Assembly (NCBI GenBank): GCA_964548225.1
Contig: CAZJQP010000033.1
Location: 1-44,151, forward strand
Length of the DNA: 44,151 bases
DNA from: CALMEH01 sp964548225
GTDB lineage: Bacteria > Acidobacteriota > Blastocatellia > Pyrinomonadales > Pyrinomonadaceae
Direction of reading: 5' to 3'
Shown: in pieces, positions 32,452-40,789 of the stretch
How positions within the stretch are numbered: the first letter of the stretch is position 1
Layout of the letters: each line of letters opens with the position of its first letter
Position numbers and translations under genes: made by a program
Notes under the pieces: model-generated
Databases searched by the model: none
What the model was told of the DNA's origin: nothing
The model's input: only the letters and a program-made list of their open reading frames with translations

Positions 32452-34848
32452 ATGTTTGAACGCTACACGGAAAAAGCGCGTCGGGTTGTTTTTTTTGCAC
32501 GTTACGAAGCTCTGCAATACGGTTCGCATTATATTTCGCCGGAACACATTTTGCTCGGATTGATGCGCGAAGATAAGACTTTAAGCGCACGTTTTTTTCC
32601 TTTTCGTAACTCTTTGACGGTTGAGGCGATTCGACGCGAAGTCGAAGAACGCATCGTTTTGCGCGACAGGATTCCGCAATCTTCCGAACTTCATCTCGCG
32701 CCCGAAACCAAACGCATTCTCGCGCTTGCCAATGAAGAAAGTCAGCGGCTGAAAAATCGTCATATCGGACCCGAACATTTGCTTTTGGGAATTGTCCGCG
32801 AAGAACGTTCGATTGCGGCGGAAATCTTGTTTCATTACGGCTTACAGCTTCAAAACGTGCGCGATGAAATTTCGCGTCAGAGTGGTTTTCCAAATCTGCA
32901 TCTGTTTGAACGCGAAAAAACCGATGTCCCTTATCTCAATGAATTTACGAGAGATTTGACTTTGGAAGCGGCACACGGAAAACTTGATCCGCTTATCGGG
33001 CGCGAGGCGGAAACCGAAAGAGTTATCGAAATTCTTTGCCGCCGAACGAAAAATAATCCGGTTTTAATCGGAGAATCGGGCGTTGGGAAAACAGCGATTA
33101 TCGAAGGTTTGGCGCAGAGAATTATCGAACGAAATGTGCCGACATTTTTGGAAAATAAGCGCATTTTGTCGCTCGATTTATCTTTGATTGTCGCCGGAAC
33201 GAAATATCGCGGACAATTTGAAGAACGTCTGAAAAAAATTCTCGTCGAACTCAAATCGCATGATGAATATGTCGTTTTTATTGACGAACTTCACACGCTT
33301 GTCGGTGCGGGAAGCGCGGAAGGAACTTTGGACGCGGCGAATATTTTAAAGCCTGCTCTTTCACGCGGCGAAATTCAATGTATCGGTGCAACTACGCCAA
33401 ACGAATACCGCAAATCTATCGAAAAAGACAAAGCTCTCGAAAGACGTTTTCAATCAGTAAAAGTCGTGCCGCCGAGCGAAGAAGACGCGCTTAAAATCAT
33501 CGAAGGTTTGGCGGAACGATACGAAGCGTTTCATCAAATTCGCTATTCAAAAGAAGCTCTGCAAACGGCGGTTTATGCTTCCAATCGTTACATTTCCGAC
33601 CGATTTCTTCCTGACAAAGCGATTGACGTTTTAGACGAAGCCGGAGCGCGGGCAAAGTTAAGACATCAGCACGAAAATACGTCCGAACCTTCGTGGAAAG
33701 AAACTATTGAAAACTGGAAGCGCGTTTCAGCAAGCGATGAACAACTGATTTCTTTTGAACTCGAATCACTCGAAGATTCGTTTTTTGCAGTCGAAGTTAC
33801 GAAAGAAGATGTTGAGGAAGTCATTGCGCGTTGGACGGGAATTCCGATTCAATCGGTCAAGCAAGAAGAAGGCAAAAAACTTCTGCAAATCGAAAGCGAA
33901 TTGCATAAACGCATTATTTCGCAACGTCCGGCAATTTCTGCGCTTGCCCGTGCAATCAGACGTTCACGCGCCGGACTCAAGAATCCGAATAAACCTGTCG
34001 GCTCATTTTTGTTTTTAGGTCCGACCGGCGTTGGAAAAACTGAAGTTGCGCGAACGTTGGCAGAATTTCTTTTCGGTTCTGAGCGAAGTTTGATTCGATT
34101 TGATATGTCGGAATTTATGGAAAAACACACGGTTGCGAAATTTATCGGCTCGCCTCCGGGATATGTCGGACACGAAGAAGGCGGACAACTGACCGAAAAA
34201 CTTCGCCGTTCGCCGTATTCGCTCGTGTTGTTTGATGAAGTCGAAAAAGCGCATCCCGATTTGTTCAATATTTTGCTCCAAGTTTTTGAAGACGGAATTT
34301 TAACCGACGCGCAAGGTCAAACGATTGATTGCAAACAAGCAATTTTCATAATGACTTCAAACTTGGGCGCGAGATTTATCCAAAAACGCGCCACGCTCGG
34401 CTTTCAATCAAACGCTGATACCTCCCGCGAAAAGTTGGAAGAACAAGTGATGAGCGAAGTCAAAAAGACGTTCGCGCCCGAATTTATTAATCGTTTGGAC
34501 GAAATAATTATCTTTGACGAACTTTTGGATAACGATTTAAGAGAAATCGTTGATTTGCAAATCGGCAAGCTCAACGAAATCTTAGAAAAACGCGCTTTGC
34601 AGATTCGTCTTTCGGAAGAAGCAAAAACGTGGCTGATTGATAAAACCTGTGCTGACAGAAGTTACGGCGCACGTCCGCTCAAACGCGCTCTGCAAAAATA
34701 TGTCGAAGACGAAATTTCCGAAGCCTTAATTCAAGGCACAATCGAAGAAGGAAGCACCATCGAAATCATCTGCGAAAACGACAAATTATTGATTGCGGAT
34801 TGCGGATTGCAGATTGCGGATTTTACGGAAGCAGAAGCCCGCGCCTAA
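32452..34848 (+). CDS. ClpC/ClpA-type AAA+ unfoldase
   Basis: A 798-residue class I Clp ATPase that unfolds proteins, usually for ClpP. The N-domain (about 1-145) has the double Clp_N repeat (YTEKARRVVFFARYEA, ISPEHILLGLMRE; IGPEHLLLGIVREE). The first AAA module has Walker A GESGVGKT (about 206) and AGTKYRGQFEERLK; the second has GPTGVGKT (about 523) and a VLFDEVEKAHPD Walker B. The LGF tripeptide near residue 650 fits the ClpP-docking loop. The insertion between modules is short and has no obvious UVR domain, so it is not a typical Firmicutes ClpC. About residues 780-791 (LLIADCGLQIAD) are encoded by a heptanucleotide repeat tail. Faces the SNF2 gene tail-to-tail. No clpP is present in the window. 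Confidence 0.9.
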   Translation: MFERYTEKARRVVFFARYEALQYGSHYISPEHILLGLMREDKTLSARFFPFRNSLTVEAIRREVEERIVLRDRIPQSSELHLAPETKRILALANEESQRLKNRHIGPEHLLLGIVREERSIAAEILFHYGLQLQNVRDEISRQSGFPNLHLFEREKTDVPYLNEFTRDLTLEAAHGKLDPLIGREAETERVIEILCRRTKNNPVLIGESGVGKTAIIEGLAQRIIERNVPTFLENKRILSLDLSLIVAGTKYRGQFEERLKKILVELKSHDEYVVFIDELHTLVGAGSAEGTLDAANILKPALSRGEIQCIGATTPNEYRKSIEKDKALERRFQSVKVVPPSEEDALKIIEGLAERYEAFHQIRYSKEALQTAVYASNRYISDRFLPDKAIDVLDEAGARAKLRHQHENTSEPSWKETIENWKRVSASDEQLISFELESLEDSFFAVEVTKEDVEEVIARWTGIPIQSVKQEEGKKLLQIESELHKRIISQRPAISALARAIRRSRAGLKNPNKPVGSFLFLGPTGVGKTEVARTLAEFLFGSERSLIRFDMSEFMEKHTVAKFIGSPPGYVGHEEGGQLTEKLRRSPYSLVLFDEVEKAHPDLFNILLQVFEDGILTDAQGQTIDCKQAIFIMTSNLGARFIQKRATLGFQSNADTSREKLEEQVMSEVKKTFAPEFINRLDEIIIFDELLDNDLREIVDLQIGKLNEILEKRALQIRLSEEAKTWLIDKTCADRSYGARPLKRALQKYVEDEISEALIQGTIEEGSTIEIICENDKLLIADCGLQIADFTEAEARA
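34790..34822 (+). repeat. In-frame heptanucleotide repeat at the 3' end of the Clp gene
   Basis: Units GATTGCG, GATTGCG, GATTGCA, GATTGCG, GATT, coding for about residues 780-791. It replaces or extends the usual C-terminal end, followed by FTEAEARA and the stop. Confidence 0.9.
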
Positions 34849-34895
34849 GCAAAGACGAGAATGATTTAGAATTTAGAATAAAAATTTGCCGCGGA

Positions 34896-37800
34896 TTAAA
34901 CTTCGCTGATTAAAGCAAGCAAATCATCCGCAGAAAGTTTTCCGCTTGAATCCGTGCCTTCTAACAATGAATCTGCTAAATCGCGTTTAGTGTCGTGCAG
35001 TTTCAAGATTTTTTCTTCGACCGTATCTTCTGTAACCAAACGATATACGGTAACAGGTCTTTGTTGTCCGATGCGGTGGGCGCGGTCTGAGGCTTGGTCT
35101 TCGACCGCCGGATTCCACCACGGATCGAGATGAATAACATAATCCGCCGCCGTCAAATTCAAACCTGTTCCGCCTGCTTTAAGGCTGATTAGAAAAACGT
35201 CGCCACTACCGCGTTGAAATGCGTCAATCCGCTCTTGTCGAATATGCGACGGCGTGTTTCCGTCTAAATAGTAGTAGGCAACGCCGCGTTTTTTCAAATA
35301 TTCTTCGATAATAGCGAGATGTTTAACGAATTGGCTGAAAACCAAAGCTTTGTGTTTATTTTCCAACAGTTCGTCCAAAGTTTCGCCGAAAAGTTCGAGT
35401 TTGCTACTGTTGAGAGGAATATCTGCATTGACCAATTTCGGATGACAACAGGCGAGTCTGAGTTTGGTTAATTCCGCCAAAATGCGAAAGCGTTTGTCTT
35501 TCGCGTCGCCATCTTGAGATTCGATTTTTTCCAACGCTTCGCGGCGCACGGCTTCATAAAAAGCGCGTTCTTCCGCTGACATTTCAACCGTTAAAACAAT
35601 TTCGGTTTTTTCCGGCAAATCGTCTAAAACTTGATTTTTGCGCCGCCGCAAAACGAATGGTTTTATCAATCTTTGCAAGGTTTTACGCGCTGTTTCGTCT
35701 TTACTACGCTCAATCGGGAGCGCAAATTTTTCGTTGAAAAAATCGTGATTTCCCAAAAGTCCCGGATTGATAAAATTGAACAAATTCCACAATTCGCCCA
35801 AGTGATTTTCAATCGGCGTGCCGGTTGTAATCAGACGAAAATCGCCTTGCAAATTCATCACCGTGCGCGAGCGTTTGGTCGTGCGATTTTTGATGGCTTG
35901 CGCTTCGTCCAAAACGATTGTCGCAAAATTCTGTGCGATAAAAAGTTCTTCTTCCAATTGCAAAAGATTATAACTCGTTACCAAAACATCGTATTTTCCC
36001 AAAGATTCGACCTGCGATTTTCTATCGCCGTCGCCGAAAAGATGAAAATTCAAAGTCGGCGAAAAACGTCTCGCTTCCTTCATCCAATTTCGGCAAACGC
36101 TGACCGGCGCAACGACCAAAGCCGCGCCGCGTTCGGCTCGTTCAACCAAAATCGCCAATGCTTGAAGCGTTTTTCCGAGTCCCATATCGTCCGCCAAACA
36201 CGCGCCAACGCCCCAATTTGCAAGGCGCGAAAGCCATTCAAAACCTTCGATTTGATACGGGCGCAAATCGGCTTCAAATGTCGCGGGAAGTTCGGGAATG
36301 AATTTTTGCGCGTCTTTTAATTTTGTGAGATGGTCTTTCCAACCCTTGTCCGCCTTGAAATTTTCGAGTTCGCCGGCGAAGTCTTCTAAAATGCCGCTTC
36401 GCAAATTGTGCAAACGATTTTTGTCGTCCAAAACCGCGCTCAAAGATTGCAGATGTTTCCGCAATTTTTCCGTGATGGCGATAAACTGCCCATCGGAAAG
36501 CTCGATAAAATTTTTCGTATTTTCATTCAAAAGTCCGCTTAATTCCTGCATTGAAAGAATCAAATTTTCATTGACTTTAACTTTGCCTTCGACTTCAAAC
36601 CAATTGTTTTTGCCTTTGACAGCGAGCGAAAAATTGTCGAAATTGACGTTGCCGAGAAGTTTTAATTTCTGTCCTTTCGTCCATTCAACCACGAGTTTTC
36701 CGGCTTCGCGCGGCGTTTCCAATTCGAGCATTGCGGTCAAACATTCTTCCGCGTTATTTAATTCCCATTCGTAATTTTGGCTTTCAAATTCTGCTAAAAA
36801 CGGACAAATTTCTTCGATTTCATCCAGCAATTTTCGTTCTTCATTCAAATCGCGTTTCGTTCGTGTTCGCACGCCTTCAACATCAGCGATTACCGATTCA
36901 CCACCTTTTCCGGGTTTGAAATATGGCGGAACTATGCCAAAAGGTTTGACGAAAAATTCAAGATGAAAACCTTCCCCGTTTGGCGTGATAAGTGCGTGAA
37001 TACGGTTTTCAGCGGAAATGTGCGGCAAGTTTTCAAAATGTTCTTCCAAATCGCTCTGAATCGAGATTTTGGTCGAAAGTGGCTGAATTGCTTTTAGCAA
37101 TTTTTCGCGTCCCTTTGCCGGAATTTTCAAACGATTATCTTTCAAAGAACCGGCAATCTCAACGTGATTTTTGGAAATTTCGATGATTTTATAACGAGTT
37201 TCGGTTTCTTTTTGAACGATTACGCCTTCATCGGAAAATTTCGTATCAAACGAAAGTTCGAGATTGTCGTTTGCTTCCCGAATTATTAAGGAAGGCTCGC
37301 CCGAATTTAATTGGACATTGACGGACGGATTTTTCAAAAGAAACAAAAACGGATGTCCGACGAGTGCGGAAAGCGATTTTTCCCAGTCAAAATCATATTC
37401 ATAACTGCCATAATATGAATAATCCGAATATCGTTTCATCGCTGTTTTGATGACTAAACTGTCTTGATCGGTCAGATTTTTAACGTCGCGTTCATACAAT
37501 CTTTTGAGCGCGATGTTGCGTCCGTCCGTCCAACCTTTTTTGCCGAATTTCTGCTCGACCGGCTGAACTTCTCGGCGTTCAAAATTCAAAAGCCACGCCA
37601 CGCGAGTTTCATCAATCACGGCTTTATTTTCCTTCGTTTTGCCCTGAACTTTTTCGGCAACCGCCATCAAAGTATTCAGAGCGCGTTCCCAATCTTCGAG
37701 TTTTGGAACGATGTTTCCGACAGGTTCGATTTTTAATTCGGCTTGTAGATTTTCACTTATTTTCTTCGCTTCTAAATTCGACTTTCCTCTTATTGATAAC

Positions 37801-39014
37801 AAGTTAGCAGCTTCGAGTTCAAACCATCGAAAGCCTAAATCGCCGGCTTTTTTTGAAAAATCTTTCAAATAATTCGGCAAGTTCAGTGTTGGCACGAGGG
37901 CGGTCAAAACGATACGGATAAATCTTTCAAGAAACAAATCGGTGCTTATTTGCGAAGCGGCGACCGATGCTAAATCGTCTTTGTTTTTGAGAAAATAGGC
38001 GAAACAATTAATGGCGCAATGAACGGAAATTTCCGAATAATTTTTCAACGAATACACGCTAAAATCTTCGGCAAACGCATAAAATTTCGCTTCGTTCTTT
38101 TTGAAAAGAGTCAAAGCGTAAAAAAACATTCGCCAATCCGACGGAAAACCTTTCTTTTTGCTATGCCATTTGCGCCAAAATTTTATCGCTTCTTCGCCGA
38201 AAAGCGCAGCTTTTTCGTAATCTTTTTCCAGAATGGCAATCAACATTGCCGAAAAAATCGTGTCTAAATTGTGCGGTGTGCCGAGCAGTTTTTTAGCTTC
38301 AAGCAATTCACCTTTGAAAATCAATTCGACAATGGCAAAGCCTTTGAAAAACTCTTCATCGAGTTTGGTTTCCCGCACATAATCCCAAAGTTCGGCTATA
38401 GGCTCGCCTTCTTCAATCGCGTTTAGAAAAAATGTTAATAAAATTTGCGTCTGAAATCGCGGCTCAAATTTGGTAAGCAATTCTTTTTGGAGCGGATTTG
38501 AAAAAACGTGAAAAAGGACATCGCCGGCTTCAGAGCCTAAATCTCGGTCAATAATTTTTTGAAAAAGTTCTGCAGTTTTTAATTTGTCCTGCTGATAAAT
38601 GCTCAAACGATAATCACGCAAAAGCCTTGATTCATAGCGTTCGCCGTTTGCATACCAGCCGGAAAATTCGCTTAAACTAAAACTTTTTTGAATCTTCTCA
38701 ACCGCTTCGCCAAACCAATTTTCGCGCACAGCTTCGCGTGTAAAAAACTCTTTCAAATCGTCGCCGACAATCTGAAAACCGTTTCCCCAATATTTTTTCG
38801 TATTTTCCACCACGCCTTTATGAATCAAAGAATTTCGCAAAAGTGAAATATATTGAAGCGAAATTGCTTTGTCTGCAGGTGTTTTTATCTCAAATAATCT
38901 CAAGACTTTATACAATTCCTGCGCTGTAATCTGTTCCCAAAACAGCGAAAGAATCTGCAAAACCCTACGCTCGCTCGACGAGATTTTACCTAATTTCTCT
39001 TCAAAATTGGTCAT
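34896..39014 (-). CDS. SNF2-family DNA-dependent ATPase/helicase
   Basis: A 1372-residue protein. The C-terminal 460 residues are a SNF2 motor: ACLADDMGLGKTLQALA (motif I, about 935-951), VLDEAQAIKNRTT (motif II), TGTPIENHLGELWNLFNF (motif III), then the helicase C lobe with FSQFVKHLAIIEEYL, LISLKAGGTGLNLTAADYVIHLDPWWNPAVEDQASDRAHRIGQ (motifs V and VI). The N-terminal 900 residues are long and mostly helical to about 500 with few recognisable motifs, then beta-rich; they fit the SNF2-associated N-terminal regions of large bacterial Rad54-like proteins. It probably translocates on DNA in repair, recombination or defence. It lacks a nearby nuclease or methylase partner. The ATG at 39014 begins MTNFEEKLGKISSSERR. 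Confidence 0.9.
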   Translation of the reverse strand: MTNFEEKLGKISSSERRVLQILSLFWEQITAQELYKVLRLFEIKTPADKAISLQYISLLRNSLIHKGVVENTKKYWGNGFQIVGDDLKEFFTREAVRENWFGEAVEKIQKSFSLSEFSGWYANGERYESRLLRDYRLSIYQQDKLKTAELFQKIIDRDLGSEAGDVLFHVFSNPLQKELLTKFEPRFQTQILLTFFLNAIEEGEPIAELWDYVRETKLDEEFFKGFAIVELIFKGELLEAKKLLGTPHNLDTIFSAMLIAILEKDYEKAALFGEEAIKFWRKWHSKKKGFPSDWRMFFYALTLFKKNEAKFYAFAEDFSVYSLKNYSEISVHCAINCFAYFLKNKDDLASVAASQISTDLFLERFIRIVLTALVPTLNLPNYLKDFSKKAGDLGFRWFELEAANLLSIRGKSNLEAKKISENLQAELKIEPVGNIVPKLEDWERALNTLMAVAEKVQGKTKENKAVIDETRVAWLLNFERREVQPVEQKFGKKGWTDGRNIALKRLYERDVKNLTDQDSLVIKTAMKRYSDYSYYGSYEYDFDWEKSLSALVGHPFLFLLKNPSVNVQLNSGEPSLIIREANDNLELSFDTKFSDEGVIVQKETETRYKIIEISKNHVEIAGSLKDNRLKIPAKGREKLLKAIQPLSTKISIQSDLEEHFENLPHISAENRIHALITPNGEGFHLEFFVKPFGIVPPYFKPGKGGESVIADVEGVRTRTKRDLNEERKLLDEIEEICPFLAEFESQNYEWELNNAEECLTAMLELETPREAGKLVVEWTKGQKLKLLGNVNFDNFSLAVKGKNNWFEVEGKVKVNENLILSMQELSGLLNENTKNFIELSDGQFIAITEKLRKHLQSLSAVLDDKNRLHNLRSGILEDFAGELENFKADKGWKDHLTKLKDAQKFIPELPATFEADLRPYQIEGFEWLSRLANWGVGACLADDMGLGKTLQALAILVERAERGAALVVAPVSVCRNWMKEARRFSPTLNFHLFGDGDRKSQVESLGKYDVLVTSYNLLQLEEELFIAQNFATIVLDEAQAIKNRTTKRSRTVMNLQGDFRLITTGTPIENHLGELWNLFNFINPGLLGNHDFFNEKFALPIERSKDETARKTLQRLIKPFVLRRRKNQVLDDLPEKTEIVLTVEMSAEERAFYEAVRREALEKIESQDGDAKDKRFRILAELTKLRLACCHPKLVNADIPLNSSKLELFGETLDELLENKHKALVFSQFVKHLAIIEEYLKKRGVAYYYLDGNTPSHIRQERIDAFQRGSGDVFLISLKAGGTGLNLTAADYVIHLDPWWNPAVEDQASDRAHRIGQQRPVTVYRLVTEDTVEEKILKLHDTKRDLADSLLEGTDSSGKLSADDLLALISEV

Positions 39015-39098
39015 AATTAATTAGTCGTATTTTTTTGTTAAATTGTTTGCCCTAAATGAGAATTAAATTATCAACTAACCATTTAGAATATTACATTC

Positions 39099-39149
39099 AA
39101 AATAAAATCCATAATTTGGGATGAAACCGCAAACTATGGATTTTATTTT
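39099..39149. terminator. Perfect 15-bp inverted repeat after ribA-like gene
   Basis: AAAATAAAATCCATA (39099-39113) is an exact inverted copy of 39135-39149, with a 21-base centre. It lies 19 bases past the stop of the 39168 gene on the minus strand and upstream of the SNF2 gene. ATTATCAAC also recurs inverted in the flanks. Low GC content makes it a weak intrinsic terminator. Confidence 0.7.
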
Positions 39150-39167
39150 TAATTTAAGGTTGATAAT

Positions 39168-39680
39168 TCAAATCGTTATTTGCTTCGTTCTCGAAACATT
39201 GATTGAATATTTTCGTAAATCATCCGCTTTTTTGGCATTATCAGTCAGCAAAATTATAGATTTAATTCGCAAATCCGCCAAAATCTCCGCCGCCGGACGA
39301 AAACTTCTCGCATCTTTTTCAAAACCTGCCTTTTCGTAGGCTTCCGATTGCTTCAAACCCGCTTTTTTATACGGCATACTCGCCATTAACGCGAGATGTC
39401 CGTTGCCTTTGCCTTCCTGTTCAAGATAAATAATCAAGCCTTTTCCCGCGCTTTGAATCGCACTCTGCGCCGCTTCCATTTCCGCCTGACATTCGCATTC
39501 GACGCTGTTAAAAACGTGACCTGAAACGCAAGCCGAATGAACGCGGCAAATCACATCAGCCTTATGTTCGACATCGCCCATCACAAGCGCGATTGATTCC
39601 TTCTGCCCGTTGTAATAGAGAATTTCGCGGAACGTGCCGAATTTGGTTTGTAAATCTCTTTCGGTTAGTCTGAAAATCAT
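39168..39680 (-). CDS. Stand-alone divergent GTP cyclohydrolase II
   Basis: A 170-residue RibA-family enzyme that opens GTP in the first step of riboflavin synthesis. The zinc ligands are in place: Cys51, Cys62 and Cys64 in CRVHSACVSGHVF and ECEC, with the same spacing as the E. coli enzyme. GFEKDARSF keeps the Asp and Arg of the family's GFxxDxRDF motif. Other parts are altered: IIYLEQEGKGNGHLAL in place of RQEGRGIGL, so activity may be changed. It probably covers for the RibBA protein (29864-30991), whose own cyclohydrolase domain lacks the zinc Cys. It is shorter than E. coli RibA (196 residues). Upstream on the same strand lie the HNH remnants, with a 15-base gap. Confidence 0.8.
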   Translation of the reverse strand: MIFRLTERDLQTKFGTFREILYYNGQKESIALVMGDVEHKADVICRVHSACVSGHVFNSVECECQAEMEAAQSAIQSAGKGLIIYLEQEGKGNGHLALMASMPYKKAGLKQSEAYEKAGFEKDARSFRPAAEILADLRIKSIILLTDNAKKADDLRKYSINVSRTKQITI

Positions 39681-39695
39681 TTGTTTATACTCTCA

Positions 39696-40119
39696 TCAAT
39701 CTTTCGGCGGAAACAATCCTGTTAATTTCCAAACTTTACGGGCATTTGTTTGTAATTCATCGTTCATTTTCAGAGCATAAATCGTGGCTCGACCACACGG
39801 AGTTTTGCCGATAATCGAAGTTTTCTCTTTGTCCCAACCGAAATGTTCCGTCCAATTTTGACGATTGGGGCTGAACAATTTTACTTTTTTAGCGGTAACG
39901 ACATCAAAGCCGAAAATCTTTGCCGATTTGTGCAGATTGCAATGCCGACACGCCAAGCACAAATTTTCTTTTTCGGAAGTTCCGCCTTTTGAGATTGGAT
40001 AAATATGTTCAATGCGCGAGTTTGTGAGAAGTCAAACTCTGCGGCGTGAGGCAATACCCGCAACGATTTTTTGAGGCTTCGCGGACTTGTTTTTCAAGGT
40101 CTTTGGCTATTTTGCTCAC
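39696..40119 (-). pseudogene. HNH endonuclease gene, frameshifted
   Basis: Two frames together make one HNH protein. From a GTG at 40119 the first frame gives VSKIAKDLEKQVREASKNR then CGYCLTPQSLTSHKLA and stops. A second frame, offset by one base at about 40010-40025, gives RIEHIYPISKGGTSEKENL then CLACRHCNLHKSAKIFGFD through to WKLTGLFPPKD. Joined, they have the family order CxxC, IEHIYP, LACxxCN, followed by LFSPNRQNWTEHF. The break falls just before the catalytic IEH. A sequencing or assembly error is possible. The GTG comes one base after the stop of 40121-40498, so the two genes were a coupled pair. Confidence 0.85.
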
Positions 40120-40120
40120 G

Positions 40121-40498
40121 TTAAATCAATCCGCGTTTTTTTGCTTCGACAATCCCGAAAGCCTTGCGTAAATCGTTGAGCCGACTGAGTTCAACCGCTT
40201 TCGTCAATTCGATATGCTCCTTTTTCGTCAAAACGCTTTCCCGATTTTTTTCAAACAAATATTCCAAGCGTTCATTATCGGGCATCTGCAAATTTGCCAA
40301 TTCCAAAATCTCTTTGTCCGAACAAAACTTGATACTCTGCTCGATAATTTTCGCCTGTTCCTCAAAATCAAACGAATCTTCGGCAATAACTTTTTTGACT
40401 GCACCTTTGATGATTTCACCGACACTTTTTTTCTTCGTCTGTGCGAGATACGAAATATCCTGATACAAACTATCCGGCAATTTAACGCTGATTTCCAT
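40121..40498 (-). CDS. Small RHH-like protein upstream of HNH gene
   Basis: A 125-residue protein starting MEISVKLPDSLYQDISYLAQ, which looks like the ribbon-helix-helix opening of an antitoxin or regulator (beta strand then helix), followed by a charged helical tail (EEQAKIIEQSIKF, RLEYLFEKNRESVLTKKEHIELTKAVELSRLNDLRKAF). This gene type occurs paired with HNH nuclease genes, and here the HNH remnant starts one base past its stop. It may regulate the pair or neutralise the nuclease. The partner is frameshifted but this gene is intact. Confidence 0.7.
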   Translation of the reverse strand: MEISVKLPDSLYQDISYLAQTKKKSVGEIIKGAVKKVIAEDSFDFEEQAKIIEQSIKFCSDKEILELANLQMPDNERLEYLFEKNRESVLTKKEHIELTKAVELSRLNDLRKAFGIVEAKKRGLI

Positions 40499-40555
40499 AA
40501 CCTAAAACCTCAGAATAATTTTATCACGAAAGCTAAAATTTACGTCAGCCCAATC

Positions 40556-40789
40556 ATGGCGAACAGCCAAACATCCTCTTATCCCGCGCCTCACGCAAGA
40601 TTTTCCCCAAAAGCCGATGGTGTTCTTCTCACGAAAGCCGATTTTGATTTCAGCTTCAATTCGGCAACCGTCACGGAAGCGTCCCATAAAAAATATGGGA
40701 TTGAGGAAGGAGAATATAGATTTGACGAAAGCGGTTTTGATGTAATTAAGAGAAAATCAGTAGAAGCATTAAATTTGCTATCCTCTTAA
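40556..40789 (+). CDS. Possible small protein, unknown function
   Basis: A 77-residue frame from the ATG at 40556 (MANSQTSSYPAPHARFSP) to a TAA at 40787, with coding-like composition in its second half (KKYGIEEGEYRFDESGFDVIKRKSVEALNLLSS spread over the last 33 residues). No clear Shine-Dalgarno. It overlaps the 3' end of the convergent MACPF-like gene by 12 bases. I do not recognise it. It could be a chance frame, but it does not simply mirror a gene on the other strand. Confidence 0.35.
   Translation: MANSQTSSYPAPHARFSPKADGVLLTKADFDFSFNSATVTEASHKKYGIEEGEYRFDESGFDVIKRKSVEALNLLSS

Noticed and set aside
40214..40555. A 191-residue plus-strand frame reaching back to 40214.
   Set aside because: Its first part mirrors the RHH-like gene on the minus strand and is a shadow; only the part from 40556 is kept, as a low-confidence gene.
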